64,000 nt of DNA from Methylovorus glucosotrophus. Lineage in GTDB: Bacteria; Pseudomonadota; Gammaproteobacteria; Burkholderiales; Methylophilaceae. Positions within the stretch are counted from its first letter, which is position 1. Each line of letters begins with the position of its first letter. Under the pieces are notes generated by a model, which saw nothing but the letters and a program-made list of their open reading frames with translations, was not told the DNA's origin and made no database searches. The stretch covers positions 372,001 to 436,000 of the forward strand of contig NZ_VMSE01000001.1 of assembly GCF_009858335.1 (NCBI RefSeq). Direction: 5' to 3'. This document shows positions 42,170 through 53,675 of this stretch, piece after piece. A program made the position numbers and the translations under genes.

Positions 42170-42807
42170 AGGGCTTCGGTTCTCAAGAATTCGTTTTCAG
42201 TATACCCCAGCTTGCCCGCCAGCAATTCCAGCAGGCGCTCGCCAGCCTGCGTGGGGGTGAGGGGCAGGCCCAGGTCACGTGTTTGCGTAACGGGCATGCC
42301 TTTATAGCCGCAAGGGTCTATCGCGCTGAAGGGGGCCAGGTCCATGTCCACATTCAATGCCAGGCCGTGATAGCAGCGCTGCTGCTTGATGCGCAGGCCC
42401 AGTGAGGCGATCTTGGCATCGCCTACGTAAACGCCGGGGGCGTCAGCGCGGGCGTAGGCGGTGACCCCATGCTGTGCCAGCAAGTCGACGATGCTTTGTT
42501 CCATGGCATTGACCACATCGCGTATGGTCCAGCCTTGCCGCGCAAGGTCCAGCAGCAGGTACATCACCACTTGCCCGGGGCCGTGGTAGGTGATCTTGCC
42601 ACCACGGTCGACCGGCAGCAGCGGAATGTCATTGCGCAGGGGCGGCGTCGCATCGCGACGGTTGAGTCCCAGCGTGTAGATCGGCGCATGCTCGGTAAGC
42701 CACAACTCGTCGGGCGTGTCGGCGTCGCGGCGGGCGGTAAAGTCCTGCATCGCATGCCAGGTATCTTCATACCCGCTCAGGCCGAGCCGGCGAATATGCA
42801 AGGGCAT
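42166..42807 (-). CDS. lipB: octanoyl-ACP:protein octanoyltransferase
   Basis: 213 residues. Moves octanoyl from ACP to lipoyl domains, the step before LipA. The [12 protein letters not shown] motif, catalytic K132 (AKIASLGL) and C166 (IDPCGYKG) are present. Starts 2 bases after the ybeD stop and is coupled to lipA. Confidence 0.97.
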   Translation of the reverse strand: MPLHIRRLGLSGYEDTWHAMQDFTARRDADTPDELWLTEHAPIYTLGLNRRDATPPLRNDIPLLPVDRGGKITYHGPGQVVMYLLLDLARQGWTIRDVVNAMEQSIVDLLAQHGVTAYARADAPGVYVGDAKIASLGLRIKQQRCYHGLALNVDMDLAPFSAIDPCGYKGMPVTQTRDLGLPLTPTQAGERLLELLAGKLGYTENEFLRTEAL

Positions 42808-42809
42808 GC

Positions 42810-43076
42810 TTAGAGCACAACCTTGACGCTAGGATGTGAAGTCAATGCGCGATAAATATCGTCGAGCTGTGGTTTGGAGGTGACGTAAACATAGCAGGTA
42901 AGGCTGATGTAGCGTCCACCAGAACTCGCGCGCATCTCGACCCGTGTAGCGTCGAATTCAGGCGCATGCACCCGGATAACGTCCACCACGGTGTCGGAAA
43001 AGGTCTCATGCGTTTCTCCCATGACCTTGATGGGGAAGTCGCAAGGGAATTCAATCAGAGTGTCTTGATCAGCCAT
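42810..43076 (-). CDS. ybeD: YbeD/DUF493 family protein
   Basis: 88 residues from ATG 43076 with GGAG upstream, overlapping the end of dat by 8 bases. ACT-like regulatory fold typical of DUF493 ([42 protein letters not shown]). Found next to lipB in many proteobacteria; function unproven. Confidence 0.93.
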   Translation of the reverse strand: MADQDTLIEFPCDFPIKVMGETHETFSDTVVDVIRVHAPEFDATRVEMRASSGGRYISLTCYVYVTSKPQLDDIYRALTSHPSVKVVL

Positions 43077-43941
43077 GAGGTGTCTCCGCGCTACGCATAA
43101 TGTGGTTTTTATAAAGCTGATACGCTTTATACATGCGCTTGAATATGGGGCCGGGCAGGCCGTTTGCAATGGGGGTGTTGTCCAGCTGCACAATGGGCAG
43201 GATTTCCTTGGTCGAAGAGGTCATCCACAGCTCATCGGCGCTACGGATGCGCGCTTCAGGGAAATAGCCAATATCAACGGGGATACCTTCGCTCTCGGCC
43301 AGTTCCAGAATCACATCGTAGGTAATGCCAGGCAGCATGTGCTGGTCTTTGGGCGGCGCCAGTATCACGCCTTTATCCACGGCAAAAATATTGCTGGCAG
43401 CGCCTTCGGTCAGCATGCCATCGCGGAACAGAATGGTTTCCACCGCACCTTCGTCGACGGCCATCTGGCGCAGCAACACATTGGGCAGCAATGAGATGGC
43501 TTTGATGTCGCAATGATCCCAGCGGATATCCTGGCTGCTGATGGCAACGGCGCCGCTTTCCACCAGACTCGCAGGCGGCGTGATCAACGGATTGCTCATC
43601 ATGAAAACGGTAGGCTCCACATGCGCAGGAAATGCATGGTCGCGTGGTGCAGGCCCGCGCGTGACCTGAATGTAGATGGACTGGTCTTCTGCTTCATTGC
43701 GCTTGACCAGCTCTTCCACATGGCGGCTCCAGGCGGCGCTGTCATACAGATTGGGTATGCGCAGACTGCTGAGGCTGGTGCTCAGCCTGCGCAGATGCTC
43801 TTGCAAACGGAAGGGGTGGCGCGAGTAAACCGGGATCAGTTCATACACGCCATCGCCGAAGATGAAGCCGCGATCGAGTACCGGAATGCGGGCTTCTTCT
43901 ATCGGCATGAAGGCGCCGTTCAGGTACACGATCTGCGACAT
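43069..43941 (-). CDS. dat: D-amino-acid aminotransferase (class IV)
   Basis: 290 residues from ATG 43941. Fold-type IV PLP enzyme with the lysine at about 147 (CDIKAISLLPNVL), DRGFIFGDGVYE and the phosphate-binding TEGAASNIF. The family includes D-alanine aminotransferase and branched-chain and aminodeoxychorismate enzymes; YLNGAFMPIEEARIPVLDRG and the place between dacC and ybeD-lipB favour D-amino-acid transaminase. It starts 4 bases after the dacC stop, with a weak ribosome site, so translation is probably coupled. Confidence 0.88.
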   Translation of the reverse strand: MSQIVYLNGAFMPIEEARIPVLDRGFIFGDGVYELIPVYSRHPFRLQEHLRRLSTSLSSLRIPNLYDSAAWSRHVEELVKRNEAEDQSIYIQVTRGPAPRDHAFPAHVEPTVFMMSNPLITPPASLVESGAVAISSQDIRWDHCDIKAISLLPNVLLRQMAVDEGAVETILFRDGMLTEGAASNIFAVDKGVILAPPKDQHMLPGITYDVILELAESEGIPVDIGYFPEARIRSADELWMTSSTKEILPIVQLDNTPIANGLPGPIFKRMYKAYQLYKNHIMRSAETPHG

Positions 43942-43945
43942 GAAC

Positions 43946-45082
43946 TCAGGCAAACCAGAGTTTGATGGTATCCCACAGACGACCAAACAGGCCGGCAACT
44001 TCTACGTTCTTGGCAGCGACCAGCGTGCGCTTGTCGATCAGCTTGTCATCCAGGAAAAACTCAATGGTGCCGACGTCCTGCCCGGCGCTGATCGGCGCGA
44101 TCAAAGGCTGACGGCTGGTCACCTTGGCTTTGACACGGGCATATTCGCCCTTGGGCAGGGTGATCGACAGGTCAGTGGGGACAGTGGCAGCCACCAGATT
44201 ATCCTGGCCTTTCCAGACCTTGAGTTGGTTGATTGGCTGGCCGCGCTTGTATACCAGGTGTGATTCATAGAACTGGAAGCCATAGTTCAGCAGTTTCTGG
44301 CTTTCAGTCGCACGGGCGCTATCGGAAGGCGTGCCCAGCACAACGGAAATCAGGCGCGTTTCGCCGCGCTTGGCGGATGAGATCAGGCAGTAGCCAGCGG
44401 TCTTGGTGTGGCCGGTTTTCATGCCGTCAACGTAGGGGTCCAGCCATAACAGGCGGTTGCGGTTAGGCTGGGTAATGTTGTTGTAGCTGTACTGCTTTTG
44501 CGAATACAGGCGCTTGTAATCTTCAGGGAAGTCGCGGATCAGCGCCGATGCCAGCAGCGACAGGTCATACGCCGTGGTGTAGTGCTGTGGATCAGGCAGG
44601 CCCGTGGCATTCATGAAATGGGTATTTTTCATGCCCAGGCGTGCTGCTTCCTTGTTCATCAGGTCAGCAAAGGCTTCTTCGGTGATCGCAATGCCTTCCG
44701 CCAGCGCAATGGATGCATCATTGCCAGACTGAATGATCATGCCATGCAGCAGCTCATCCACGGTGACTGGGCGATTAGGCTCAACAAACATTTTGGAGCC
44801 TTCCACCTTCCAGGCCTTGATGCTGATTGGCAGCGTCTGGGTCAATTGCAGATGGCCATTTTTCACGGCCTTGAAGGAGAGATAAGCCGTCATCAGCTTG
44901 GTCAGTGAAGCTGGCTCTACGCGCTCATCGCCGGCTTGCTGGGCGATGGTGGACTGGCTGTTGAAGTCGCGCAGAACATAGGACTTAACTGCGAGTGAAG
45001 GCGGTGGTGGAATCTCGGCGGCCTGCACAGTGAGACTGCAAACAGTGGCAACCAGGGTGAAAATGCGTGAAATATAAGACAT
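43946..45082 (-). CDS. dacC: D-alanyl-D-alanine carboxypeptidase (PBP5/6 type)
   Basis: 378 residues. Signal peptide about 1-22. Active-site S59-x-x-K62 (ASLTKLM), SGN (about 119-121) and KTG (about 221-223) motifs are intact; PBP5-type C-terminal domain and a final amphipathic helix (LFGRLWDTIKLWFA) that anchors it to the inner membrane. Trims the fifth residue of peptidoglycan stem peptides. ATG 45082 follows AGGA. Confidence 0.96.
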   Translation of the reverse strand: MSYISRIFTLVATVCSLTVQAAEIPPPPSLAVKSYVLRDFNSQSTIAQQAGDERVEPASLTKLMTAYLSFKAVKNGHLQLTQTLPISIKAWKVEGSKMFVEPNRPVTVDELLHGMIIQSGNDASIALAEGIAITEEAFADLMNKEAARLGMKNTHFMNATGLPDPQHYTTAYDLSLLASALIRDFPEDYKRLYSQKQYSYNNITQPNRNRLLWLDPYVDGMKTGHTKTAGYCLISSAKRGETRLISVVLGTPSDSARATESQKLLNYGFQFYESHLVYKRGQPINQLKVWKGQDNLVAATVPTDLSITLPKGEYARVKAKVTSRQPLIAPISAGQDVGTIEFFLDDKLIDKRTLVAAKNVEVAGLFGRLWDTIKLWFA

Positions 45083-45100
45083 GGCTTCCTACTTTGAAAA

Positions 45101-46072
45101 TTACTTGCGGATAACGATGGCGGTCGTGCCCAGCGTCTGCTTGATGTTGGCTGCAGCGCGGTCAGCTTCTGCCCGGCTGCTATATGGACCCAGCAGCACG
45201 CGATAGGTGCCATTATTATACCAGCTCTGGGTGGCGACATTGCCGGCCAAGCCTTGCTCCCTGATTCTGTTGCTCAATGCATCGGCATTGGATTGTAATT
45301 TGAATGCGCCAACCTGCACGTAATCGCCGCTGGCAATGCTGGCGGTATTGTCCACTTGTGGCAGTGCATTGGCCGTGGCCGGTTGTGGCAATGGCGTATC
45401 GCTGACTGGAGCACTCGGTGGCGGCATGGGGGTGGCTGGGGCAGGCGTTACGACGGAGGGTAATGGTTTTGCGCCGGGACGCGTGTCGATGGCTTCAACT
45501 TCCACCAGGCCGCTGCCTTTCTGGCTCAGACGCAGCTTGTAGGCCGCCGCATAGGAGAGGTCAATCAGGCGGTCACTATGGAACGGTCCGCGATCATTGA
45601 TACGCACGATGACGGAGCGGCCATTCTCGGGATTGGTTACCCTTACATAGCTGGGCAGCGGCAAGGTGGTATGCGCGCCCGTCATGCCGTACATGTCGTA
45701 GATTTCACCGCTGGAGGTTTTCTGCCCGTGATAGCGTCGGCCATACCAGGAAGCAATGCCGCGCTGTTTGTATGGCTGATACTCGGTCATGGGTTTATAC
45801 GACACGCCGAGCGCGATGTAAGGCCGGTTGGCGCGTGGCAAGAGCGCTTCTGCCCGTGGCACGGCGTCAGGGATCGCATCGATATCCGCCGGAGGATTGT
45901 CCCCCGGGCCATCATCCAGATAGTAGCCACCGCGCTTGGGGGCTGGCGTTGTGGGGGTGCCGGATGTGCTGGCTCCCGGAGTCGTGTTGTCAGGTTTGAC
46001 GGTGGTACTGCCACCGCACGCGCTTAGCCAGAGGGGAATGGCCAGGGCAATCAGATAGCGAGGTAGTCTCAT
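45101..46072 (-). CDS. rlpA: septal ring lytic transglycosylase RlpA with SPOR domain
   Basis: 323 residues. Lipoprotein: lipobox LSAC near residues 16-19. Pro/Thr-rich linker, then the double-psi barrel (about 105-195: GIASWYGRRYHGQKTSSGE, with catalytic-type Asp in INDRGPFHSDRLIDLS), a Pro-rich linker, and a C-terminal SPOR domain (about 245-323) that binds denuded glycan at the septum. Its ATG shares a base with the rodA TGA (TGATG). Confidence 0.95.
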   Translation of the reverse strand: MRLPRYLIALAIPLWLSACGGSTTVKPDNTTPGASTSGTPTTPAPKRGGYYLDDGPGDNPPADIDAIPDAVPRAEALLPRANRPYIALGVSYKPMTEYQPYKQRGIASWYGRRYHGQKTSSGEIYDMYGMTGAHTTLPLPSYVRVTNPENGRSVIVRINDRGPFHSDRLIDLSYAAAYKLRLSQKGSGLVEVEAIDTRPGAKPLPSVVTPAPATPMPPPSAPVSDTPLPQPATANALPQVDNTASIASGDYVQVGAFKLQSNADALSNRIREQGLAGNVATQSWYNNGTYRVLLGPYSSRAEADRAAANIKQTLGTTAIVIRK

Positions 46073-47166
46073 CAGGAAGTCACCAGTTTTTTATGGGTGT
46101 GTATGCTCATCAAAATACCAAAACCCAGCAACAGGGTCACCAGCGAGGTGCCGCCGTAGCTGATCAAAGGTAATGGAACGCCAACGACCGGTAAAATTCC
46201 GCTGACCATGCCGATATTGACGAAAACATAGGTAAAAAAGGTGAGCGTGATACTGCCTGCCAGCAATCGGCAGAACATGTTTTGTGCCTGGGCGGCGATC
46301 ACCATGCCACGGCCAATGAGTAGCGTGAACAACAGCAATAGCAGCAGATTGCCCATCAGGCCGAACTCTTCCCCGAACACGGCGAAGATGAAGTCGGTGG
46401 TGCGTTCCGGCAGAAAATCCAGCTGCGACTGCGTGCCATGCAACCAGCCCTTGCCCGCCATGCCGCCCGAGCCCAGCGCAATAGTCGCCTGTATGGTGTG
46501 GTAGCCCGCGCCCAATGGATCCTGATACGGGTCAAACAGGATTTCAATACGCTTGCGTTGATAGTCATGCAGCATGGTCCAGAAGATGGGCGCCATGACA
46601 CCGGCAAACACGGCCAGGCCAACCAGCAGGCGCCAGCTCAAACCCGCCAGAAACAAGACATAAAAGCCGGAAGAGGCAATCAGCAGCGAGGTGCCAAGGT
46701 CCGGCTGCTTCATGATGAACGCGACTGGAATTGCCAGCAGCAACGCACCAATGGCATGGTTGCTGAGACGCAGGGTGTTGTCGCGTCTGGAAAAATACCA
46801 GGCCAGCAGCATGGGCACCGCGATTTTCATCAGCTCGGATGGCTGAATGCGTGCGACTCCGATATGCAGCCAGCGTCTTGCACCGTGGCTGATCTCGCCG
46901 AAAAAGAACACCCCGACCAGCAATACCATGCCCAGGATGTAAAGCGGCAAGGCCAGCCGTTCCAGATGCTGGGGTGCAATATTGGCTGCGATCCACATAA
47001 TGGCCAGCGCTGCCCCCATGTTGGCCGCTTGCGACAGCACGCGATCCACATTCTGCCCGGAGGCACTATAGAGCACAAACAGGCCTACCAGCATGGTGAA
47101 CAGCAGGCTGCCCATGAGGAAGGAGTCGATATGCCTGACGATGTAGGAACCGAAGCGATTAATCAT
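46072..47166 (-). CDS. rodA: peptidoglycan glycosyltransferase RodA
   Basis: 364 residues from ATG 47166, overlapping the mrdA stop by 8 bases. About ten membrane helices, SEDS family. Conserved region LLIASSGFYVLFLAGLS and PFYDYQRKRIEILFDP-like loop, then GYHTIQATIALGSGG and LPVVGVPLPLISYGGTS. Polymerises glycan strands for cell elongation with PBP2. Confidence 0.97.
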   Translation of the reverse strand: MINRFGSYIVRHIDSFLMGSLLFTMLVGLFVLYSASGQNVDRVLSQAANMGAALAIMWIAANIAPQHLERLALPLYILGMVLLVGVFFFGEISHGARRWLHIGVARIQPSELMKIAVPMLLAWYFSRRDNTLRLSNHAIGALLLAIPVAFIMKQPDLGTSLLIASSGFYVLFLAGLSWRLLVGLAVFAGVMAPIFWTMLHDYQRKRIEILFDPYQDPLGAGYHTIQATIALGSGGMAGKGWLHGTQSQLDFLPERTTDFIFAVFGEEFGLMGNLLLLLLFTLLIGRGMVIAAQAQNMFCRLLAGSITLTFFTYVFVNIGMVSGILPVVGVPLPLISYGGTSLVTLLLGFGILMSIHTHKKLVTS

Positions 47167-49090
47167 GCAATTCTTCCTCGTGTGCGGGTTCCGGTGCATT
47201 GACCGCCGCGGCATCAACTGCGGGAACCGGCGGTGGCGGTTCTTTGCCCAGCAGGTAGTAGTCCATGATCTTGCGGGCTATCGGGCCGGCCGTCGAGCCG
47301 CCGTGGCGACCATTTTCCACGATCACCGCTACCGCAATCGTCGGGTCATCGGCGGGAGCATAGGCTATGAACAAGGCATGGTCCAGATGCCGTTCGTTGA
47401 TTTTGCTCTCGTTGTATTTTTCATTCTGCTTGATGCCGATCACCTGGGCTGTGCCGGTTTTGGCTGCAATGGCATACGGGCTGCCTGCGCCCACGCTCGC
47501 GGCTGTACCACCAGGCAAGGTCACATTGACCATGCCCTGAGTCACGATTTCCACATGGTGCGGATCCAGCGCAACGCGATCCACCACCACCGCCGGGTTG
47601 GGCGTGATGACGCCGTTGCGCGCCTCCTGAATGCTGCTCACCAGACGGGGTCGCATGGCGACGCCTTTATTCGCCAGAATGGCAGTGGCTTGGGCCAGCT
47701 GCAATGGCGTGACCAGCGTGTAGCCTTGCCCAATGCCGGTGATCACGGTTTCGCCGGGGAACCAGCGTTGCTTCCAGCGCTTCCATTTCCATTCTGGCGT
47801 AGGCAAGAGACCGCTCATTTCGCCCTTCATATCAATGTCAGTCTTGCGGCCAAAGCCGAAGTGGCTGACAAAGGAGGTCAGGCGGTCTATGCCCATATCC
47901 AGCGCCAAGCCGTAAAAAAACGTATCGCAGGAGACGGTAATCGCGCGTTGCACATCCACCAGGCCATGGCCACCGGGTTTCCAGTCGCGGTACCGATGTG
48001 AGCTGCCGGGGAGCATGAAATAGCCAGGATCGCTGATGGTGAAAGGGGGCTCGCGTTTGCCCGCTTCCAATCCGGCCAGGGCAACAAAGGGTTTGAATGT
48101 GGAGCCGGGGGGATAAATGCCGCGCATGGGGCGATTGATCAATGGCTTGTCGATGGACTCGTTCAGCGCTTTCCAGCTTTCGCTGTCGATGCCGTCTACA
48201 AAAAGATTGGGGTCAAAGGTGGGTTGGCTGACATACGCCAGCACTTCGCCATTCTTGGGATTGATGGCGACCAGGGCGCCGCGGTGATCGCCAAACGCTT
48301 CTTCGCCTATGCGTTGCAGCTTGCTGTCTATGCTCAGGATCAGGTTGTCGCCGGGTACCGGTGGCGTGCTCGACAATACGCGCACAGCGTGGCCATCCGC
48401 ATCAATTTCCACTTGCTGGAAGCCCGTCGTGCCGTGCAACTGGCGTTCGTAATATTGCTCCAGGCCACTTTTGCCGATGTGATCCGAGCCTTTGTAATTG
48501 GATAGCTCGTTGGACTCGGACAGGGAGGCGAGGTCGCGATCATTAATGCGGCCAATGTAGCCCAGCATATGGGCACCCAGATTGTTTTCCGGATAGTGAC
48601 GGAACAGGCGCGAGCGTATCTCCACCCCGGGGAAACGGTAACGGTTGACGGCAAAGCGCGCCGCTTCAACTTCGTTCAGGTGCGTGCGTATCGGCACGCT
48701 TTCAAAACTGTGGCTCTGCGTACGCAGCTTCTTGAAGCGCTTGCGATCCGCCGCGCTGACTTCAATGAATTCGCTGATTTCATTGATAGTGTCTTCAACA
48801 TTCTTGACCTTGGATGGCGTGATTTCCAGCGTGTACGCAAAGAAGTTATGCGCCAGTATCACGCCATTGCGATCCAGGATCAGCCCGCGATTAGGCACGA
48901 TAGGCACTAGCGAGATGCGGTTGTTTTCTGCCAGCGTCTGGAAGTAGTCGTACTTCATCATCTGCAGGAAGAAAAAGCGGCTACCCAGAATGCTAAAGCA
49001 GACCAGCACCAGCACGGCCATAAACGCCAGGCGCAGGCGGAAATTATGCTGTTCCAGCTGGTAGTTGCGGAGCTCGGAGCGGTAGTTCAA
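47159..49090 (-). CDS. mrdA: penicillin-binding protein 2
   Basis: 643 residues, starting with TTG 49090 (AGGA ten bases upstream, 6 bases after the mreD stop); no better ATG exists near it. One N-terminal membrane helix (about 20-42), pedestal domain, then the transpeptidase with S330-x-x-K333 (GSTFKPF), SCDTFFYG and KTGTAQV. Crosslinks wall material laid by RodA. A Pro/Ala tail (about 615-643) is typical of betaproteobacteria. Confidence 0.97.
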   Translation of the reverse strand: MNYRSELRNYQLEQHNFRLRLAFMAVLVLVCFSILGSRFFFLQMMKYDYFQTLAENNRISLVPIVPNRGLILDRNGVILAHNFFAYTLEITPSKVKNVEDTINEISEFIEVSAADRKRFKKLRTQSHSFESVPIRTHLNEVEAARFAVNRYRFPGVEIRSRLFRHYPENNLGAHMLGYIGRINDRDLASLSESNELSNYKGSDHIGKSGLEQYYERQLHGTTGFQQVEIDADGHAVRVLSSTPPVPGDNLILSIDSKLQRIGEEAFGDHRGALVAINPKNGEVLAYVSQPTFDPNLFVDGIDSESWKALNESIDKPLINRPMRGIYPPGSTFKPFVALAGLEAGKREPPFTISDPGYFMLPGSSHRYRDWKPGGHGLVDVQRAITVSCDTFFYGLALDMGIDRLTSFVSHFGFGRKTDIDMKGEMSGLLPTPEWKWKRWKQRWFPGETVITGIGQGYTLVTPLQLAQATAILANKGVAMRPRLVSSIQEARNGVITPNPAVVVDRVALDPHHVEIVTQGMVNVTLPGGTAASVGAGSPYAIAAKTGTAQVIGIKQNEKYNESKINERHLDHALFIAYAPADDPTIAVAVIVENGRHGGSTAGPIARKIMDYYLLGKEPPPPVPAVDAAAVNAPEPAHEEELHD

Positions 49091-49096
49091 TCGGGC

Positions 49097-49573
49097 TTAG
49101 TCCTGGTCCGTGTGGCCTTGAATGCCAAGGCGGGTCAAGATCACCGCGAGCCATAGCATGATGCCGCTGATACAAGGGTAAAAATAGCCCCAGCCCGGGC
49201 TCTCGCCACCGGCAAACATCTTGAGGATGAGTAATGTCAGCTGATTGAACACCAGCAGGGCAAATACATAAGCAGCCTGTTGCCAGATATTGAACAGGGT
49301 AAGGCGGCGCTGATAACTCAAGGCAAAGAACGCAGTTAAGGCATAGGCCAGCGCGGCCTGACCAAACAGGCCACCCGTCGCCAGATCAATCACCAGTCCG
49401 GCGAACCAGGCCGTGCCAATGTTGCATAGATGAGGCGCCCGCAACAGCCAGTACAGTAGGACCAGCAACACAAAGTCAGGGCGTATGGTCAATGCCACGC
49501 CCGACCAGGGCAGAAGCTGGCAGAGCAGGGCCGCGAGCAGAGTCAGGTAGATGGTGCTGAGATTGGGGCGCAT
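49097..49573 (-). CDS. mreD: rod-shape protein MreD
   Basis: 158 residues, five or so membrane helices; LLYWLLRAPHLCNIGTAWFAGL and GLFGQAALAYALTAF are characteristic. Part of the elongasome. Six bases after mreC. Confidence 0.95.
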   Translation of the reverse strand: MRPNLSTIYLTLLAALLCQLLPWSGVALTIRPDFVLLVLLYWLLRAPHLCNIGTAWFAGLVIDLATGGLFGQAALAYALTAFFALSYQRRLTLFNIWQQAAYVFALLVFNQLTLLILKMFAGGESPGWGYFYPCISGIMLWLAVILTRLGIQGHTDQD

Positions 49574-49579
49574 GTCAGA

Positions 49580-50524
49580 TTATTCGGGTACTGTAGGATT
49601 TTTGACGGCAGGCGCTTTTTTTGCGGGCAGGGTTGCGGCAGGCGCTGTATTTTTCTTCTGCACGACCACGGGCTCGGGTTTGGGCATATCCAGCAACAGC
49701 ACCTGTTTGTGATTTTCGATGCCGGCCAGCGGCTTGCATACGATATGGGCAAAAGGTGAGTTGGGATTGCGCTCGACCGTGACTACCTCAGCGACCGCCA
49801 GTCCCATGGGATAAACGCCATCAATTCCGGAAGTGACCAGTCTGTCGCCCCGGCGGATATCGACGTTGGCGGGCAGATAGGGCAGGTCGAGCATGGTGTC
49901 GCGGCCATGACCAAAGGCAATGGCGCGCAGGCTGTTGCGCTCCACTTGAATCGGTACCGAAAGTTCGCGGTCGGTAATCAGCGTGACTTCGCTGGTAAAC
50001 GGGTAGACGCGTGTGACCTGTCCGATCACACCATCCCCATCAATCACGGCTTGTCCTGCCACCACCTCATGGCGACTGCCGAGGTTGATGACCACCCGGT
50101 GGGTGAAGGGGTCGCGCCCGATATGCAAAATCTCGCCCAGGCGCGCATTTTGGGGTGAATTGCGGGCGGCGCCCAGCAGGTTGCGCAGGTGCTCGTTTTC
50201 CTGCTCCAGCGCGCGGAAGCGTTGCAGTTCTGCGCTTTGCAGCAGGGCCTGCTCGGTCAATCGGCCGTTTTGCTTGAGCAGGCTGCTGTGCGTGGTGAGG
50301 TATTCATTGGCATCGTGCATCAGGTCGGATGGCGCATTGGCCAGTACTTGCAAAGGATGCATCAAGGCGCTGAAGCCCTGACGCACCTCGACCAGATAAT
50401 GCAGGCGCGAGTCGGTCGCCATCAGGGTGAGCGAGACGGCGGCGAAGAAAATGAGGCGGGCAAACGGACTGGGGCCGCGGACAAAGAAGGCCGGTGAGTG
50501 TTGAGGTTCAAGCGGACGCGGCAT
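49580..50524 (-). CDS. mreC: rod-shape protein MreC
   Basis: 314 residues. Membrane helix about 22-38, coiled coil about 68-115 (LLKQNGRLTEQALLQ, RFRALEQENEHLRNLL), then two beta domains (GRDPFTHRVVINLGSRHEV, GDRLVTSGIDGVYPMGLAVAEV). The C-terminus has a Pro/Ala/Lys-rich tail. Periplasmic scaffold joining MreB to PBP2/RodA. 128 bp and a hairpin separate it from mreB. Confidence 0.96.
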   Translation of the reverse strand: MPRPLEPQHSPAFFVRGPSPFARLIFFAAVSLTLMATDSRLHYLVEVRQGFSALMHPLQVLANAPSDLMHDANEYLTTHSSLLKQNGRLTEQALLQSAELQRFRALEQENEHLRNLLGAARNSPQNARLGEILHIGRDPFTHRVVINLGSRHEVVAGQAVIDGDGVIGQVTRVYPFTSEVTLITDRELSVPIQVERNSLRAIAFGHGRDTMLDLPYLPANVDIRRGDRLVTSGIDGVYPMGLAVAEVVTVERNPNSPFAHIVCKPLAGIENHKQVLLLDMPKPEPVVVQKKNTAPAATLPAKKAPAVKNPTVPE

Positions 50525-50599
50525 CGATAGGTTCAGCCCTGAGTCTATCCTGTAGTGAAGGGCCCATCAGACTGGGCGCCAAACAAACTACGCTTATCA

Positions 50600-50626
50600 A
50601 TTAAAACAGGCCGTTGCCGGCCTGTT
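50600..50626 (-). terminator. hairpin after mreB
   Basis: ACAGGCCG/CGGCCTGT stem with a four-base loop, then TTTT on the minus strand. The T-run is short, so it may only attenuate read-through from mreB into mreC and so set their ratio. Confidence 0.75.
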
Positions 50627-50652
50627 ACGGTTATGCAGATGCGTGTATCTGC

Positions 50653-51771
<1,119 letters not shown>

Positions 51772-51772
51772 T

Positions 51773-51778
51773 TATAAT
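51773..51778 (+). promoter_or_regulatory. possible -10 box for gatCAB
   Basis: TATAAT, perfect -10 hexamer, 120 bp before gatC. The matching -35 (TGAAGA at 17 bases) is poor, so the call is tentative. Confidence 0.35.
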
Positions 51779-51897
51779 ACCCGATATAGTCGCGAATTTT
51801 AAGACTAGTTTTAAATTTGGGCTGGCGGGCACTGTTGCTCCCCGTTCACACTGGCCGCCAAGGCGGTTTAATTTTTCAAGCGTTCTGGAATAAACCC

Positions 51898-52185
51898 ATG
51901 TCACTGAGCAGTTCAGATGTAAAGCGCATCGCGCATCTCGCGCGAATTGAGGTGAGCGATCAGGAAGCCGAAGCCACCTTGCAGAAATTATCCGGCATTC
52001 TTGGGCTGATCGAGCAGATGCAGGCGGTGGATACCACCGGCATCGTTCCCATGTCGCATTCGCAGGATGTGGTGCAGCGCTTGCGTCCCGATGTGGTCAC
52101 CGAAACCGATCATCGCGCCGCTTTCCAGGCGATCGCGCCTGCCGTTGAAAACGGGCTGTACCTCGTTCCCAAAGTCATCGAATAA
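51898..52185 (+). CDS. gatC: Asp-tRNA(Asn)/Glu-tRNA(Gln) amidotransferase subunit C
   Basis: 95 residues from ATG 51898. Small structural subunit that wraps Gat[23 protein letters not shown] and LRPDVV are conserved. First gene of gatCAB. Confidence 0.97.
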   Translation: MSLSSSDVKRIAHLARIEVSDQEAEATLQKLSGILGLIEQMQAVDTTGIVPMSHSQDVVQRLRPDVVTETDHRAAFQAIAPAVENGLYLVPKVIE

Positions 52186-52209
52186 CCCTAACGTTCGCGA
52201 ATCAACTCC

Positions 52210-53673
52210 ATGATAAACAGCAGCCTCAAACAGCTGGGTGCCATGCTTCAGGCGAAGCAGATATCCAGTACCGAACTGACGCAGGCATTCCTGCAGCGCA
52301 TTGATCAGCATAACCCCGAGATCAATGCCTATATCACCATAGACGCTGAGCGCAGCCTCGCGCAGGCCAAAGCCGCCGATGCCCGCATCGCCGCTGGCAC
52401 TGCGCAGCCGCTCACTGGTATTCCCATTGCCCAGAAAGACATTTTTGTTGCCAATGGCTGGAAAACCACCTGTGGCTCCAAAATGCTGGACAACTTTATC
52501 GGCCCTTACGACGCCACCGTGATCAAGCTGTTTGATGAAGCGGGCGCAGTGAACCTGGGCAAGACCAATATGGATGAGTTCGCCATGGGTTCTTCCAACG
52601 AAACCAGTTACTACGGCAAGGTGCAAAACCCATGGGATCGCACGCGCGTACCTGGCGGCAGCTCAGGCGGCAGTGCGGCTGCCGTGGCCGCGCGTCTGTG
52701 TGCGGCGGCGACCGGTACCGATACTGGTGGCTCGATTCGCCAGCCAGCCTCGCTGTGCGGTTTGTCCGGCCTGAAACCGACCTACGGCCTGGTGTCGCGT
52801 TACGGCATGATCGCCTTTGCTTCAAGCCTGGACCAGGCGGGCCCCATGGCCAAGTCCTGTGAAGACATGGCGCTGATGATGAATGTCATGACCGGCTTTG
52901 ATGAGCGTGACTCCACCAGCCTGCAACGTGACAAGGAAGATTACGAGCGTGAGCTGGGCAAGCCGCTGCAAGGCCTGCGCGTAGGTCTGCCCAAGGAGTT
53001 TTTTGCCGACGGCCTCAGCAGTGAAGTTGCGGCCGTGGTGGAATCCGCCATTGCCGAATATCGCAAGCTGGGTGCCGAGATTGTCGAGATCAGCCTGCCC
53101 AATACCCAGTTATCCATCCCGGTGTACTACGTGCTGGCGCCGGCGGAAGCCTCCAGCAACCTGTCGCGCTTTGATGGTGTGCGCTACGGGCACCGCGCTG
53201 CAGAGTATGACGATCTGCTGGACATGTATTGCAAGAGCCGCGCCGAAGGCTTTGGCGCCGAGGTCAAGCGCCGCATCCTGATCGGCACCTATGTGCTGTC
53301 GGCAGGTTATTACGATGCTTATTACCTCAAGGCGCAGCAGATTCGCCGCCTGATTGCCGAAGACTTTGCCAAGGCATTCACCCAGTGCGATGTGATCATG
53401 GGCCCAACCGCGCCTGGTACTGCCTTCCGCAGCGGTGAAAAAGCCAATGATCCTGTCGCCATGTACCTCGAAGACTTATACACGATTGCCGTCAATCTGG
53501 CCGGTCTGCCTGGCATGAGTATTCCTGCCGGGTTCGCCAGTGTGGATGGCAAGCAACTGCCAGTCGGTCTGCAGGTGATCGGTAACTATTTTGACGAGGC
53601 GCGCATGCTGAATGTAGGCCACGCCTATCAGCAAGTGACGGATTGGCATAGCCGTATGCCGGAGGGGCTTTAA
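52210..53673 (+). CDS. gatA: Asp-tRNA(Asn)/Glu-tRNA(Gln) amidotransferase subunit A
   Basis: 487 residues. Amidase-signature enzyme that frees ammonia from glutamine. Triad K76, S151 ([11 protein letters not shown]) and nucleophile S175 ([11 protein letters not shown]) all present, with the family's usual spacing. 24 bp after gatC, 2 bp before gatB. Confidence 0.98.
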   Translation: MINSSLKQLGAMLQAKQISSTELTQAFLQRIDQHNPEINAYITIDAERSLAQAKAADARIAAGTAQPLTGIPIAQKDIFVANGWKTTCGSKMLDNFIGPYDATVIKLFDEAGAVNLGKTNMDEFAMGSSNETSYYGKVQNPWDRTRVPGGSSGGSAAAVAARLCAAATGTDTGGSIRQPASLCGLSGLKPTYGLVSRYGMIAFASSLDQAGPMAKSCEDMALMMNVMTGFDERDSTSLQRDKEDYERELGKPLQGLRVGLPKEFFADGLSSEVAAVVESAIAEYRKLGAEIVEISLPNTQLSIPVYYVLAPAEASSNLSRFDGVRYGHRAAEYDDLLDMYCKSRAEGFGAEVKRRILIGTYVLSAGYYDAYYLKAQQIRRLIAEDFAKAFTQCDVIMGPTAPGTAFRSGEKANDPVAMYLEDLYTIAVNLAGLPGMSIPAGFASVDGKQLPVGLQVIGNYFDEARMLNVGHAYQQVTDWHSRMPEGL

Positions 53674-53675
53674 TC

